Of a DNA stretch of 10,727 nucleotides, positions 1 to 6,591 are shown in pieces. The stretch spans positions 1 to 10,727 of the forward strand of contig JAPLVT010000084.1 in the NCBI GenBank assembly GCA_026396975.1, given 5' to 3'. How positions within the stretch are numbered: position 1 is the first letter of the stretch; every line of letters starts with the position of its first letter. The notes beneath the pieces are model-generated. The model ran no database searches. It was not told the DNA's origin and saw only the letters and a list, made by a program, of their open reading frames with translations. The DNA is from Candidatus Iainarchaeum sp. (GTDB taxonomy: Archaea > Iainarchaeota > Iainarchaeia > Iainarchaeales > GCA-2688035). Made by a program: the position numbers and the translations under genes.

Positions 1-127
1 TTATTTCCCGCAGGCTTTTTTCCAGTTCGCTGCCAAGCCCTTCTTCTTCGGAAGCAGCCGCAGACTCTGCTTTTTTCGCCTCTTTCGCCTTTTTTATAAG
101 GTCAGCCAGATAGTCAACGTCTGCCAT
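1..127 (-). CDS. 5' end of an unknown charged protein (runs off left edge)
   Basis: An ATG on the minus strand at 127 opens a frame that stays open to the window edge, giving 42 codons. The visible N-terminus begins MADVDYLADLIKKAKEAKKA and continues as an Ala/Glu/Lys-rich, probably helical stretch with an acidic EEE run. No domain can be recognised from so short a piece. The start is supported by a good archaeal TATA-like box (158-168, minus) centred 36 bases upstream, which predicts a leader of about ten bases. The gene lies in the same direction as thrS, but a hairpin plus T-run and its own promoter suggest separate transcription. Function unknown. Confidence 0.6.
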   Translation of the reverse strand, partial: MADVDYLADLIKKAKEAKKAESAAASEEEGLGSELEKSLREI

Positions 128-157
128 TATGAGAACCAGAAATAAGAAGTAATTTCT

Positions 158-168
158 ATTATATAAAC
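158..168 (-). promoter_or_regulatory. TATA-like box for the left-edge gene
   Basis: Read on the minus strand this is GTTTATATAAT, close to the archaeal TATA consensus. Its centre lies about 36 bases before the ATG at 127, placing transcription start about ten bases ahead of the start codon. Confidence 0.55.
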
Positions 169-176
169 TTTAAGGG

Positions 177-212
177 AAAAAAGGAGCTATTTTTTGTTTC
201 CGCGGTCCGCGG
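177..212 (-). terminator. Hairpin plus T-run downstream of thrS
   Basis: Just after the thrS stop the sequence has CCGCGG twice, separated by one base (200-212), which can fold as a short GC hairpin. Further along the minus strand is a run of six T (177-182). T-runs terminate archaeal transcription. The whole element precedes the next gene's TATA-like box. Confidence 0.4.
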
Positions 213-238
213 CTGATTTATTCACTCGGGATTTAATA

Positions 239-1963
239 TTATTTCTTTTCGGATATTTCCCGCTGCGCTCTTTTTATGAACTCGTCGGCTTTTATCGCGC
301 CCTCTACTTTTCCCTCCCTTGTCCTTACCGCAACTGTTCCCTCTTTCTGCTCCCTGTCGCCAACGCAGAGAATGTAGTTTATTTTCTCAAGCTGCGCGTC
401 CCGGACTTTTGCGCTGACTGTTTCCTGCCTGCCGTCAACGCTTGCCCGAATGCCTGATTCCCGCATTTTTGCTGCGGTTTTTTCCGCGTAATCCAAGTGC
501 CTGTCGGCAATCGCGATCACAACAGCCTGCATCGGGCTTAGCCAGAGCGGGAATGCCCCGCCGTAGTGCTCTATCAGTATTCCCAAAAACCTTTCCATGC
601 TGCCGTAAACAACCCTGTGCAGCATCACCGGCCTGCGCGGCTTGTCGTCCTTGTCAACGTACTGCAGTTCGAATTTTTCCGGCATGCTGAAGTCAAGCTG
701 TATTGTGGCGCACTGCCATGTTCTTCCAAGGCTGTCTCTGATATGGAAGTCTATTTTTGGGCCGTAGAAAGCTCCCTCCCCGGGATTTATTTTGAACTGC
801 ATTCCTTTTTTGCGCAGTGCTTCCTGCAGCGCCGCTTCCGCCTTGTCCCATGTTTCCTTGCCGCCCATGGCGTTCGGCGGGCGCGTGCTCAGTTCAACGT
901 GGTAGGGAAAACCAAAGGTCTTGTAAAAGTGGTCGATCATCCCGATTATGCCAACTATCTCCTGCTCTATCTGCTCTTCCGTGCAGTAAATGTGCGCATC
1001 GTCCTGCGTGAACTTCCTCACCCTGAACAGGCCGTTCAGCACTCCGCTTTTTTCGTGCCTGTGGACTGTCCCAAGCTCAGCCATTCTTATCGGCAAATCC
1101 CTGTAACTGTGCCTTTTTGTTTTGTAAACAAGAATGCCGCCGGGGCAGTTCATCGGTTTCACCGCAAAATCCTCGTCGTCTATTTTTGTGAAGTACATGC
1201 TTTCCTTGTAGTGGTCCCAGTGCCCGCTGCGCAGCCACAATTCTTTTTTCAGTATCAGCGGCGTTGAAACCTCTACATATCCTGCTTTTTCGTGTTGCTG
1301 CCGCCAGAAGTTCACCAATTCGTTCCATATCACCATTCCCTTTGGGTGTATGAAAACGCAGCCCGGCGCTTCCCGCTGCATGCTGAAAAGGTCTAGCTGC
1401 TTTCCGAGCACTATGTGGTTCCTGCGCTCTGCCTCCTCTTTCCTGTGCAGCCATTCTTCAAGCATCTTTTGCTCCGGGAAAGTTATCCCATAAATGCGCT
1501 GCAGCATTTTATTGTGCTCGTCTCCCCTCCAGTAGGCGCCCGCAGTGCGCAGAAGTTTTACTGCTTTTATATGTTCCGTGCTTGCGAGATGCGGCCCTTT
1601 GCAGAGGTCTGTGAATTCTCCATTGGTGTAAACGCTTGCCTTCTCGTCCGGCAGCTCGTTAATCAGCTCTATCTTGTACGGCTGCCCGGCAAAAATTTTC
1701 AATGCTTCTTTTTTGCTTACTTCCCTGCGCTCGAATTTTTCCTTTTTCTTCACAATCTCGAGCATTCTCTTCTCAGTTTTCTCAAGGTCAGCGGGAGTGA
1801 ATGGCTTTTCAACGTCAAAATCGTAATAAAAGCCCTCTTCAATCGACGGCCCTATGGCAAACTTGGTGTTGGGATAAAGCTGCTTCACTGCCGCAGCCAT
1901 CACATGGCTGCTGCTGTGCCAGAATTTTTCCCTCTCCTCCTGGTTGCCCCAATCAATACCCAT
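239..1963 (-). CDS. thrS: Threonyl-tRNA synthetase, bacterial type, lacking the TGS domain
   Basis: This cytoplasmic enzyme charges tRNA-Thr with threonine. The 574 residues start directly in the second N-terminal (editing) domain, whose zinc-site-like residues are all present: HSSSH (H16, H20), C121 and H125 in DLCKGPH. The class II catalytic core follows, with motif 2 around RHE (302-304), motif 3 at HR...GSMERF (449-459) and the three zinc ligands C273 (MNCPGG), H324 (DDAH) and H449. The C-terminal anticodon-binding domain begins near 470. Family members are usually about 640 residues with an N-terminal TGS domain, which is absent here. An in-frame TAA at 1991-1993 with no alternative start after it shows this is not a start-site error. 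A TATA-like box is centred 31 bases upstream of the ATG. Many archaea use a different N-terminal editing domain, so this is the bacterial-type architecture. Confidence 0.96.
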   Translation of the reverse strand: MGIDWGNQEEREKFWHSSSHVMAAAVKQLYPNTKFAIGPSIEEGFYYDFDVEKPFTPADLEKTEKRMLEIVKKKEKFERREVSKKEALKIFAGQPYKIELINELPDEKASVYTNGEFTDLCKGPHLASTEHIKAVKLLRTAGAYWRGDEHNKMLQRIYGITFPEQKMLEEWLHRKEEAERRNHIVLGKQLDLFSMQREAPGCVFIHPKGMVIWNELVNFWRQQHEKAGYVEVSTPLILKKELWLRSGHWDHYKESMYFTKIDDEDFAVKPMNCPGGILVYKTKRHSYRDLPIRMAELGTVHRHEKSGVLNGLFRVRKFTQDDAHIYCTEEQIEQEIVGIIGMIDHFYKTFGFPYHVELSTRPPNAMGGKETWDKAEAALQEALRKKGMQFKINPGEGAFYGPKIDFHIRDSLGRTWQCATIQLDFSMPEKFELQYVDKDDKPRRPVMLHRVVYGSMERFLGILIEHYGGAFPLWLSPMQAVVIAIADRHLDYAEKTAAKMRESGIRASVDGRQETVSAKVRDAQLEKINYILCVGDREQKEGTVAVRTREGKVEGAIKADEFIKRAQREISEKK

Positions 1964-1986
1964 AGTACCTGAAATACCAGTTATCC

Positions 1987-2000
1987 TTATTTAAAAATAA
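1987..2000 (-). promoter_or_regulatory. TATA-like box for thrS
   Basis: The minus strand reads TTATTTTTAAATAA, centred about 31 bases before the thrS ATG. It predicts a leader of only a few bases. Confidence 0.5.
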
Positions 2001-2054
2001 TGCCCTTTCAGGCAAAAAACGAAATTCGCCAAAGCCGCCAACCAAGCGTGAATT

Positions 2055-2142
2055 GTGCGCTCCCCCAATCAGGCAAAGCATGCTTTGGGGCTTCAGCCGT
2101 GCGCCCCCATCAGCGGTACAACATGCTTCGGGGGGCTTAGCC
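2055..2142. repeat. Two tandem imperfect 44-base hairpin-forming units
   Basis: Unit 1 (2055-2098) and unit 2 (2099-2142) both begin GTGCGC, continue with a run of C, ATCAG, an (A/G)CATGCTT core and a run of G, and end CTT(C)AGCC. Each can fold by pairing the C run with the G run. Unit 1 also holds the perfect palindrome AAAGCATGCTTT (2075-2086). Unit 2 includes the stop codon of the membrane protein gene (2137-2139), so both would lie at the 3' end of that transcript and ahead of the thrS promoter. They could act as a terminator or 3'-end structure, or belong to a small dispersed repeat family. No third copy is visible in this window. Confidence 0.6.
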
Positions 2143-2964
2143 CTCGTTGTATATCTTAACAACCAGCACTGCCTCAGCAAGGCTGAGCCAGGCGCTTAGC
2201 GCAAGGGAAATTATCACTGTGGGGTCGAGGAACTGTATTCCCATTACCGCGCCGCTTAGGACAAGCAAAAGGAACAGCGCGCCAGTGTTGCGCCAAAAGT
2301 TCTTCTTCCCGAGCGCGTATCCGTCGCTGACGCACTGCAGCGCCGGCCTGTTCCCAAAAACAGCCGCGGGCCGCCAGAGGAAAACAAGCGTGTTAAGAAG
2401 AATGCTTGCGATAACCCCGAGTAAGACAACTCCGCCGACGATGCCGACAATCGGCATTGCAGCCGCAAGTACCTCCATTGGCGTTGCCCCGAGCTCGGCG
2501 CTTTCCAGAATGCCGCTTGCGCCCGCGTAACCCGCAACCAGCCCGACCAAAAGCGCAATGAAGAACACGACAAGCACCATCCACACGAGCGCCTGCAGCA
2601 GCGAAACAGCCGTAAGCGTTTTCCATTTTTTCAGCGCAAAAGAAAAGTTCTTCTCAATGGAAAATTTTTTCTTCTTGAGGTATTCCTGCACGCTCTTGTA
2701 ATAGAACCCCGAAATAACCGCGGACGCCACCACTATCACAGCGATGAAAACAATTATCCCGAGCAACGCCGCTGCAGCCAATCCCGGCAAAAAATCGATG
2801 CTAAAAAGCGCCATTACCGCAAATGGAATGCACAATACCATCGCGCCGAAAACCGCTATCATCCCGAAAGCGATTGTAAGAATGGGCAAAAGGAAAAACC
2901 GCAGGTCAAGCGTGGCGCCTATCGCCCTGCTGAAGATTTCTATTGCCCCGCTTGCCTTTGCCAT
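2137..2964 (-). CDS. Multi-pass membrane protein of unknown function
   Basis: A 275-residue integral membrane protein with about six hydrophobic segments (roughly 22-54, 60-87, 114-146, 168-195, 227-245, 248-270). Between them are short basic loops such as KKKK at 97-100 and KKWK at 112-115. No catalytic motif or signal peptide is seen. A loop near 197-224 (RPA, then ALQCVSDGYALGKKNF) resembles the matching loop of the other multi-pass protein at 7893, suggesting the same broad archaeal membrane-domain family. I chose the ATG at 2964 over an in-frame TTG three codons upstream because a T-rich box (2991-2998) is centred 30 bases before it. It points the same way as thrS but is separated from it by the hairpin repeats. 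Nre is divergent from it. Function unknown. Confidence 0.8.
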   Translation of the reverse strand: MAKASGAIEIFSRAIGATLDLRFFLLPILTIAFGMIAVFGAMVLCIPFAVMALFSIDFLPGLAAAALLGIIVFIAVIVVASAVISGFYYKSVQEYLKKKKFSIEKNFSFALKKWKTLTAVSLLQALVWMVLVVFFIALLVGLVAGYAGASGILESAELGATPMEVLAAAMPIVGIVGGVVLLGVIASILLNTLVFLWRPAAVFGNRPALQCVSDGYALGKKNFWRNTGALFLLLVLSGAVMGIQFLDPTVIISLALSAWLSLAEAVLVVKIYNEG

Positions 2965-2990
2965 GTAGTACAATAGGGCGCTTTAGGGGA

Positions 2991-2998
2991 ATAAAAAA
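2991..2998 (-). promoter_or_regulatory. Possible TATA-like box for the membrane protein gene
   Basis: The minus strand reads AGTTTTTTATTCC around here, about 30 bases before the ATG at 2964. It is a weak match and is supported mainly by spacing. Confidence 0.35.
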
Positions 2999-3038
2999 CT
3001 TCCTTTTTTTCCTTGAGCGGAAGCCAGCTTTTGAAACC

Positions 3039-3047
3039 TATTTATAC
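3039..3047 (+). promoter_or_regulatory. TATA-like box that decides the nre start
   Basis: TATTTATAC lies 33 bases (centre to start) before the ATG at 3076. It falls inside the longer open frame that begins with TTG at 3013. The match and spacing favour the ATG as the true start. Confidence 0.5.
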
Positions 3048-3075
3048 CCACGCGCGCAGGGAATTATTTGATAGA

Positions 3076-4308
3076 ATGATTTCTGCAGAGCAGTGTATTC
3101 GGTGCAAGGGCAGGTTTTTCTGCGGCATGCGCACCTGCCCCATTCTCGAAAAATTCGAGATGCAAAAATCAGTTGTAGCAAACATTGTGGGAGACAGTTT
3201 TACAGGCAGCAGCCCCCCGGGCTTGTTCGTGGGCTGGCACGGCTACCCCAAAGTTTCAATCGGCCCGCTTAGCCCCACTGAGGTTTGTGACTCGCTGCTG
3301 TTGGACATGCCCGAGCGCTGGTTCGGCCTTCCTCCCGAGCAAATTATTTCCTTCAGGCAGAGGCTTGTGAGGGGCAGCAAAAGCATTGATGCAACAGCAG
3401 CCGCAAAGCCCTCTTATGAGCTTGCCGAAATGCAGGAGTTGGTGATGTCAATAGCGCCCACTGCAATCGAAGTGAAATTGAAAGGAAAGCCTTCGCCGCG
3501 CCTTTCTTTCCACGAAAGCATCGCTCCAATCGGCCCGAGCGCGCCTCTCGCGAGCATGTCACTGCAGGAAAACCCGAGCGTTCCGCGCAAAATCGACAGC
3601 GCTGTCAGCGACACTGACCTCAAGGCAAACGACGCGCTGCTGCGGCTGTACGATGCGGGGTTTCCCGTGAGCACGCTGCACAAGCTGCTCAGCGCCGGAA
3701 CTCTCGGGGTTGGAAAGAACAGGCGCCTTGTTCCCACGCGCTGGAGCATAACTGCTGTCGACAGCAACATCAGTGAGGCGCTTGTTGAGGAAAAAGTAAA
3801 GCAATTCCCGCAGATAAGCGAGGTGCAGTTGTTCCACAGCAATTACCTCGACAACGATTTCTGGGTTCTGCTTGTGCCAAGCGCTTGGGCTTTCGAGCAA
3901 TTGGAATGCTGGCTGCCTGGAGCCAGCTGGGCGCTGAATGCCACGCAGGCGCACCTGGTCCATGACCACGAGTTTTACGGCGGGCGCACAACATACGCTT
4001 CAAATGTCGAGGGCGCTTACTACAGCGCGAGGCTCGCAGTGGCGGAATTTCTCGCCAAAGAAAAGCGCCAGGCGGCTGCAATTGTTTTCAGGGAAATTGG
4101 CGAAGGCTATCAAATTCCCTTAGGAGTCTGGCAAATAAGGGAGAATGTGCGCAACGCGCTCGGAAAGCAGCCTCTGCGCTTCGGTTCGCTGGCGCTCGCG
4201 CTCGAGTTCCTCCGCAAAAAGCTCAGGGTGCCGATGGAGCGCTACAAAAAGGAATCCACGCTTATCGACGCGCTCTTGCACCAAAAGAGAATAACAGATT
4301 TTTTCTGA
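3076..4308 (+). CDS. nreA: Nre-family DNA repair protein with PCNA-interacting C-terminus
   Basis: The product (410 residues from this ATG) belongs to the archaeal Nre family, implicated in DNA-damage tolerance and binding the sliding clamp PCNA. An N-terminal zinc finger has C7, C10, C16 and C21 (CIRCKGRFFCGMRTCP). The family signature SSPPGLFVGWHGYPKVSIG starts at residue 45. The C-terminal family domain carries the conserved HDHEFYGGR region, and the protein ends in QKRITDFF, a textbook PIP box (Q-x-x-I-x-x-F-F). A TTG at 3013 would add 21 residues ahead of the zinc finger, but the TATA-like box at 3039-3047 and the family's usually short N-terminus favour the ATG. Its TGA stop lies five bases from the end of the convergent unknown gene. 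The A versus B subtype cannot be settled here; the family call is firm. Confidence 0.93.
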   Translation: MISAEQCIRCKGRFFCGMRTCPILEKFEMQKSVVANIVGDSFTGSSPPGLFVGWHGYPKVSIGPLSPTEVCDSLLLDMPERWFGLPPEQIISFRQRLVRGSKSIDATAAAKPSYELAEMQELVMSIAPTAIEVKLKGKPSPRLSFHESIAPIGPSAPLASMSLQENPSVPRKIDSAVSDTDLKANDALLRLYDAGFPVSTLHKLLSAGTLGVGKNRRLVPTRWSITAVDSNISEALVEEKVKQFPQISEVQLFHSNYLDNDFWVLLVPSAWAFEQLECWLPGASWALNATQAHLVHDHEFYGGRTTYASNVEGAYYSARLAVAEFLAKEKRQAAAIVFREIGEGYQIPLGVWQIRENVRNALGKQPLRFGSLALALEFLRKKLRVPMERYKKESTLIDALLHQKRITDFF

Positions 4309-4313
4309 AAGGG

Positions 4314-4889
4314 CTATTTTTCCCTGAAGAAGGCGACTGCTTTCCTTTTCATTGCAAGCGAAATTTCCCTTATCATATTGTCCCTGCTCAGATTGCCTTT
4401 TGCCTGAAGGTTAGCGGCTATGCGCTGGAACTCGGGAACGCTTAGCCTGATTGTGCCCACGATTTGTTTCGGCTCTATGGTTGCGCTGTACGGCTTAAAA
4501 GGCTGCCCAGGTTCGCCTGCCGAAAAAAAGTTTTCGTCCAGCAGAGCGCCTTTCGAGTGCTTTACGAAAACAATTGCGGGCATTTCGGTTTCCTGCGGGT
4601 TCCTCACAAGGTCAGTCATTGACGGCACGTGCTTGTTCGCCCAATAGCTGATGTTGCCGCCTATGCTGTTCAGAAAACGTTTCGACATTTCCTTGCCGCC
4701 GAGACCGCGCAGCGCCTGTTTTCCGGTAATGGCATAGAAGTAAACCTCGGCACTGCCAAAGCGTCGCATCTCGTCGGCGTTCCAGGCTCTCGTACCGTGC
4801 GAGCCGATGGGCGTTCTCCTGGCTTTCATTGCCTCAGACAAAATCGGCTTCTTTTTTGCGGCTCTTCTAATCGGTTTCCTTGCGCGCAT
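4314..4889 (-). CDS. Basic protein of unknown function, co-transcribed with rfcS
   Basis: A 191-residue protein that I do not recognise. The first 30 residues are strongly basic (MRARKPIRRAAKKKP, then KARR), as in nucleic-acid-binding tails. A mixed, apparently globular region follows, with no membrane segment or cysteine pattern. The C-terminus reads KRKAVAFFREK. The KAVAFF part loosely resembles a PCNA-interacting box but lacks the usual Gln and the large aliphatic residue. The ATG is one base after the rfcS TAA, so the two are almost certainly one operon and probably translationally coupled. The gene ends five bases from the convergent nre gene. Location suggests a link to clamp loading, replication or repair, but that is inference from neighbours only. 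Confidence 0.8.
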   Translation of the reverse strand: MRARKPIRRAAKKKPILSEAMKARRTPIGSHGTRAWNADEMRRFGSAEVYFYAITGKQALRGLGGKEMSKRFLNSIGGNISYWANKHVPSMTDLVRNPQETEMPAIVFVKHSKGALLDENFFSAGEPGQPFKPYSATIEPKQIVGTIRLSVPEFQRIAANLQAKGNLSRDNMIREISLAMKRKAVAFFREK

Positions 4890-4890
4890 A

Positions 4891-5856
4891 TTATCCCTTC
4901 TTGAAGCGCATGAACTGCGCCAGCAGGGCTTCCAGCTGTATCCTTTCGTTCGCTCCCTCGACCATCCTGAAGTCGTATTCGCCTATTGTGTCCAAAAGAG
5001 CGATTTTTGTTTTGCTCGGGATTTCTTTCTCCTCGGCGTTCATTATTTCCCTGTGCAATTGCGTCATTACGTCCTCTCCGCTCATGCCGTGCTCGAACAT
5101 CAGGGTGTCAAGCAGCTGCCTTGCCTCGAGGAATTTTCCCTCAAGCGCCAACTGCGCCATCTGCTTTATTTCCTCGGGCTTTGCCCTGCTTGCAACGTTG
5201 TAAACCGCGCTTTCGCTTACCTTGCTGTCAAGCGCAGCAGCGGCCTGCAGGACGTTAACAGCCTTTCTCATGTCGCCCATGCTGACATAAATTATTGCCT
5301 CAGCTGCCTTCCTGTCAAGCGACAGGTTTTCCGCTTTCGCTATTTCCTCCAGCCGCCCGGACATTTCCTTGCTGCTGAGCGGCTTGAACCTGAAGACAAC
5401 GCACCTGCTTTGTATCGGTTCAATGATTCTGCTGCTGTAATTGCATGAGAGAATGAACCTGCATGTGCGCGTGTATTTTTCCATTGTTCTCCTGAGCGCC
5501 TGCTGGGCGTCGGCTGTGAGCGCGTCGCTTTCGTCCAAAAAAATTATTTTGAAGTCTGCGCTGAAGGCGAGCGTGCGCGCGAAATCCTTTATTGTTTTCC
5601 TCACAACATCAATGCCTCTTTCGTCCGATGCGTTCAGCTCAAGCATGTTCCTTTCAAACTCCGGGCCGTACAGTTCTTTCGCGAGCGCCACTGCCGCGCT
5701 TGTTTTGCCGCTTCCCGCTGGGCCTGAGAACATCATGTTCGGGCAATTGCGCTTCTGGGCGTAGCTCTGCAGCCTCTTTACTATTTCCTGCTGCCCGACT
5801 ATTTCGGCGAGCTTTGCGGGCCTGTATTTCTCGACCCAAGGCAACTCAATAGCCAT
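4891..5856 (-). CDS. rfcS: Replication factor C small subunit (clamp loader ATPase)
   Basis: This AAA+ ATPase loads the PCNA clamp onto primed DNA, acting with a large subunit not present here. The 321-residue length is normal, and no intein is present. Visible motifs in order are the N-terminal PWVEKYRP box (6-13), Walker A GPAGSGKT (45-52), Walker B IIFLDESD (104-111, with DESD rather than the common DEAD), a sensor-1 Asn at 139 (SCNYSS) and the SRC arginine-finger motif (150-152). A C-terminal helical collar domain follows. The ATG at 5856 is preceded by CGGAG with about nine bases of spacing. The nearest good TATA-like box (6011-6020) is about 159 bases upstream, so the mRNA has a long leader containing a duplicated start region (5872-5979). 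The unknown basic gene follows directly. Confidence 0.97.
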   Translation of the reverse strand: MAIELPWVEKYRPAKLAEIVGQQEIVKRLQSYAQKRNCPNMMFSGPAGSGKTSAAVALAKELYGPEFERNMLELNASDERGIDVVRKTIKDFARTLAFSADFKIIFLDESDALTADAQQALRRTMEKYTRTCRFILSCNYSSRIIEPIQSRCVVFRFKPLSSKEMSGRLEEIAKAENLSLDRKAAEAIIYVSMGDMRKAVNVLQAAAALDSKVSESAVYNVASRAKPEEIKQMAQLALEGKFLEARQLLDTLMFEHGMSGEDVMTQLHREIMNAEEKEIPSKTKIALLDTIGEYDFRMVEGANERIQLEALLAQFMRFKKG

Positions 5857-5945
5857 TTTTTCATTCTCCGTTCATTTCTTTTCCGAGGTTTTCTTTTCGA
5901 AAGAAAAGCTCTTGGGCAATTCAATAGCCATTTTTTCATTCTCCG
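5841..5945 (-). repeat. Duplicated rfcS start region (copies 5841-5870 and 5916-5945)
   Basis: The two 30-base copies differ at one position (5845 versus 5920). Each holds the sequence CGGAGAATGAAAAAATGGCT on the minus strand, meaning a Shine-Dalgarno-like CGGAG, an ATG and the first codons of rfcS (MAIELP). The offset is 75 bases, exactly 25 codons. Weaker similarity extends upstream of both copies and includes an A/T-rich inverted repeat next to each (TTTCTTT with AAAGAAA). Confidence 0.9.
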
Positions 5946-5979
5946 CTTGTTTCTTTCCCAAAAAGAAAAGCCCAACCAT
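5872..5979 (-). CDS. 35-codon upstream ORF in the rfcS leader
   Basis: On the minus strand an ATG at 5979 preceded by GAGG opens a 35-residue frame beginning MVGLFFLGKKQAENEKMAIE and ending KKTSEKK before TGA (5874-5872). It is in frame with rfcS: after the TGA the frame continues five codons (TENEK) to the rfcS ATG. Residues 17-22 repeat the first six residues of RFC (MAIELP). The TATA-like box at 6011-6020 is centred 36 bases before this ATG, which fits the short-leader spacing of other genes here much better than it fits rfcS. It may be a regulatory leader peptide, a coupling device or a relic of duplication. Translation is not shown. Confidence 0.4.
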   Translation of the reverse strand: MVGLFFLGKKQAENEKMAIELPKSFSFEKKTSEKK

Positions 5980-6010
5980 GAATTCCTCGTTGAGAATCCT
6001 TTGCTTTGCC

Positions 6011-6020
6011 GTTTAAATAG
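6011..6020 (-). promoter_or_regulatory. TATA-like box for the rfcS operon
   Basis: The minus strand reads CTATTTAAAC. It would place transcription start near 5989, about ten bases before the upstream ORF and about 130 bases before rfcS. Confidence 0.5.
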
Positions 6021-6050
6021 TGCCCAGGAAACAGTTTTAAACTTATTATT

Positions 6051-6060
6051 CTAATAATTA
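6051..6060 (+). promoter_or_regulatory. Possible TATA-like box for the small membrane protein gene
   Basis: CTAATAATTA is centred about 33 bases before the ATG at 6089. A second candidate (TTTTAAACTT, 6035-6044) lies further away. The surroundings are AT-rich, so the exact box is uncertain. Confidence 0.35.
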
Positions 6061-6088
6061 ACCTAGCCCTTTTGGATGGTTGTTTTTA

Positions 6089-6559
6089 ATGGCAAAGGAA
6101 GCTGGCTTTCCCCCGAACAAGGTCATTATTGCGGTATTCCTATTCGCGTTATTCTACTTCGTGCTTTACGCCTGGAGCAGCGCCAGGGACACAATCGGCA
6201 ATTCGCTGCTCGGCGGGCTATGGGTTTTTGCGCTGCCGGATTTCATAAGCCCGATGTATTTCATCCTGCCGGCTGTTGCCTTCTGCATAATGTTCCTGCT
6301 GGTTGACTGGGTTAACGGGCAATTCGAAACCAAGCTGGCTCTCAGCCCGCTTTTTCCCGCAATATTCTTTTTCCTCTCGCTCGCGGCTTTCTACATCGCG
6401 CTTTTCTGGTATTACTCGAACTTCGCCCAGCTGGCGGGCCAGAAAGAAGTTGTTTTCGATTTCGCGGCGCAGCTCAGGCAGAGCGCCTTCCTCCTGTTCA
6501 TGTGGGGCGGGGTTTTCGGCTGGGTAACGCGCTTTGCGGTAGAAAAAATAAACCTGTAA
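6089..6559 (+). CDS. Small multi-pass membrane protein, function unknown
   Basis: A 156-residue very hydrophobic protein with four or five predicted membrane segments (about 11-30, 35-49, 54-74, 87-109, 130-149). There is a short polar N-terminus (MAKEAGFPPNK) and no recognisable enzymatic motif. Aromatic residues are frequent at segment ends (FWYY at 106-109, WGGVFGW at 139-145). I chose the ATG at 6089 rather than the in-frame TTG three codons earlier because it gives a normal start and suits the upstream AT-rich box. It is divergent from the rfcS operon and ends 32 bases before the methylthiotransferase gene, which has its own TATA-like box. I do not recognise the family. Confidence 0.75.
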   Translation: MAKEAGFPPNKVIIAVFLFALFYFVLYAWSSARDTIGNSLLGGLWVFALPDFISPMYFILPAVAFCIMFLLVDWVNGQFETKLALSPLFPAIFFFLSLAAFYIALFWYYSNFAQLAGQKEVVFDFAAQLRQSAFLLFMWGGVFGWVTRFAVEKINL

Positions 6560-6560
6560 G

Positions 6561-6569
6561 ATTTTTAAC
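6561..6569 (+). promoter_or_regulatory. TATA-like box for the methylthiotransferase gene
   Basis: ATTTTTAAC is centred 27 bases before the ATG at 6592, predicting an essentially leaderless mRNA. Confidence 0.5.
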
Positions 6570-6591
6570 ACTCTTTTTGCAGTAATCCACT

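Noticed and set aside
566..1267. Long open frame (233 codons) on the plus strand inside thrS
   Set aside because: It lies wholly opposite thrS, whose domains and motifs are unmistakable. The antisense product has no recognisable motif and is explained by the codon bias of the real gene.
1415..1972. 185-codon plus-strand frame opposite the 5' half of thrS
   Set aside because: Same shadow effect; no promoter or ribosome-binding site of its own and no protein-like motif.
1953..2180. 75-codon minus-strand frame across the thrS upstream gap
   Set aside because: It runs through the hairpin repeats, overlaps the membrane protein gene end and the thrS start, and has no start signal or protein-like composition.
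3013..3075. TTG start giving a 431-residue Nre protein
   Set aside because: A good TATA-like box lies inside this extension at the spacing expected for the ATG at 3076, and the added 21 residues precede the zinc finger without any visible motif. It cannot be fully excluded.
4807..5448. 213-codon plus-strand frame opposite rfcS and the unknown gene
   Set aside because: It overlaps two well-supported minus-strand genes and spans their junction; composition looks like an antisense shadow.
5872..5874. TGA between the upstream ORF and rfcS as a selenocysteine codon
   Set aside because: TGA ends the nre gene normally, no SECIS-like element is evident, and RFC has no known selenocysteine. Ordinary termination or weak readthrough is simpler.
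5841..5945. Repeat pair considered as a CRISPR or mobile-element footprint
   Set aside because: There are only two copies, they include coding sequence of rfcS, and they lack regular spacers, target-site duplications or a transposase. Local duplication explains them.
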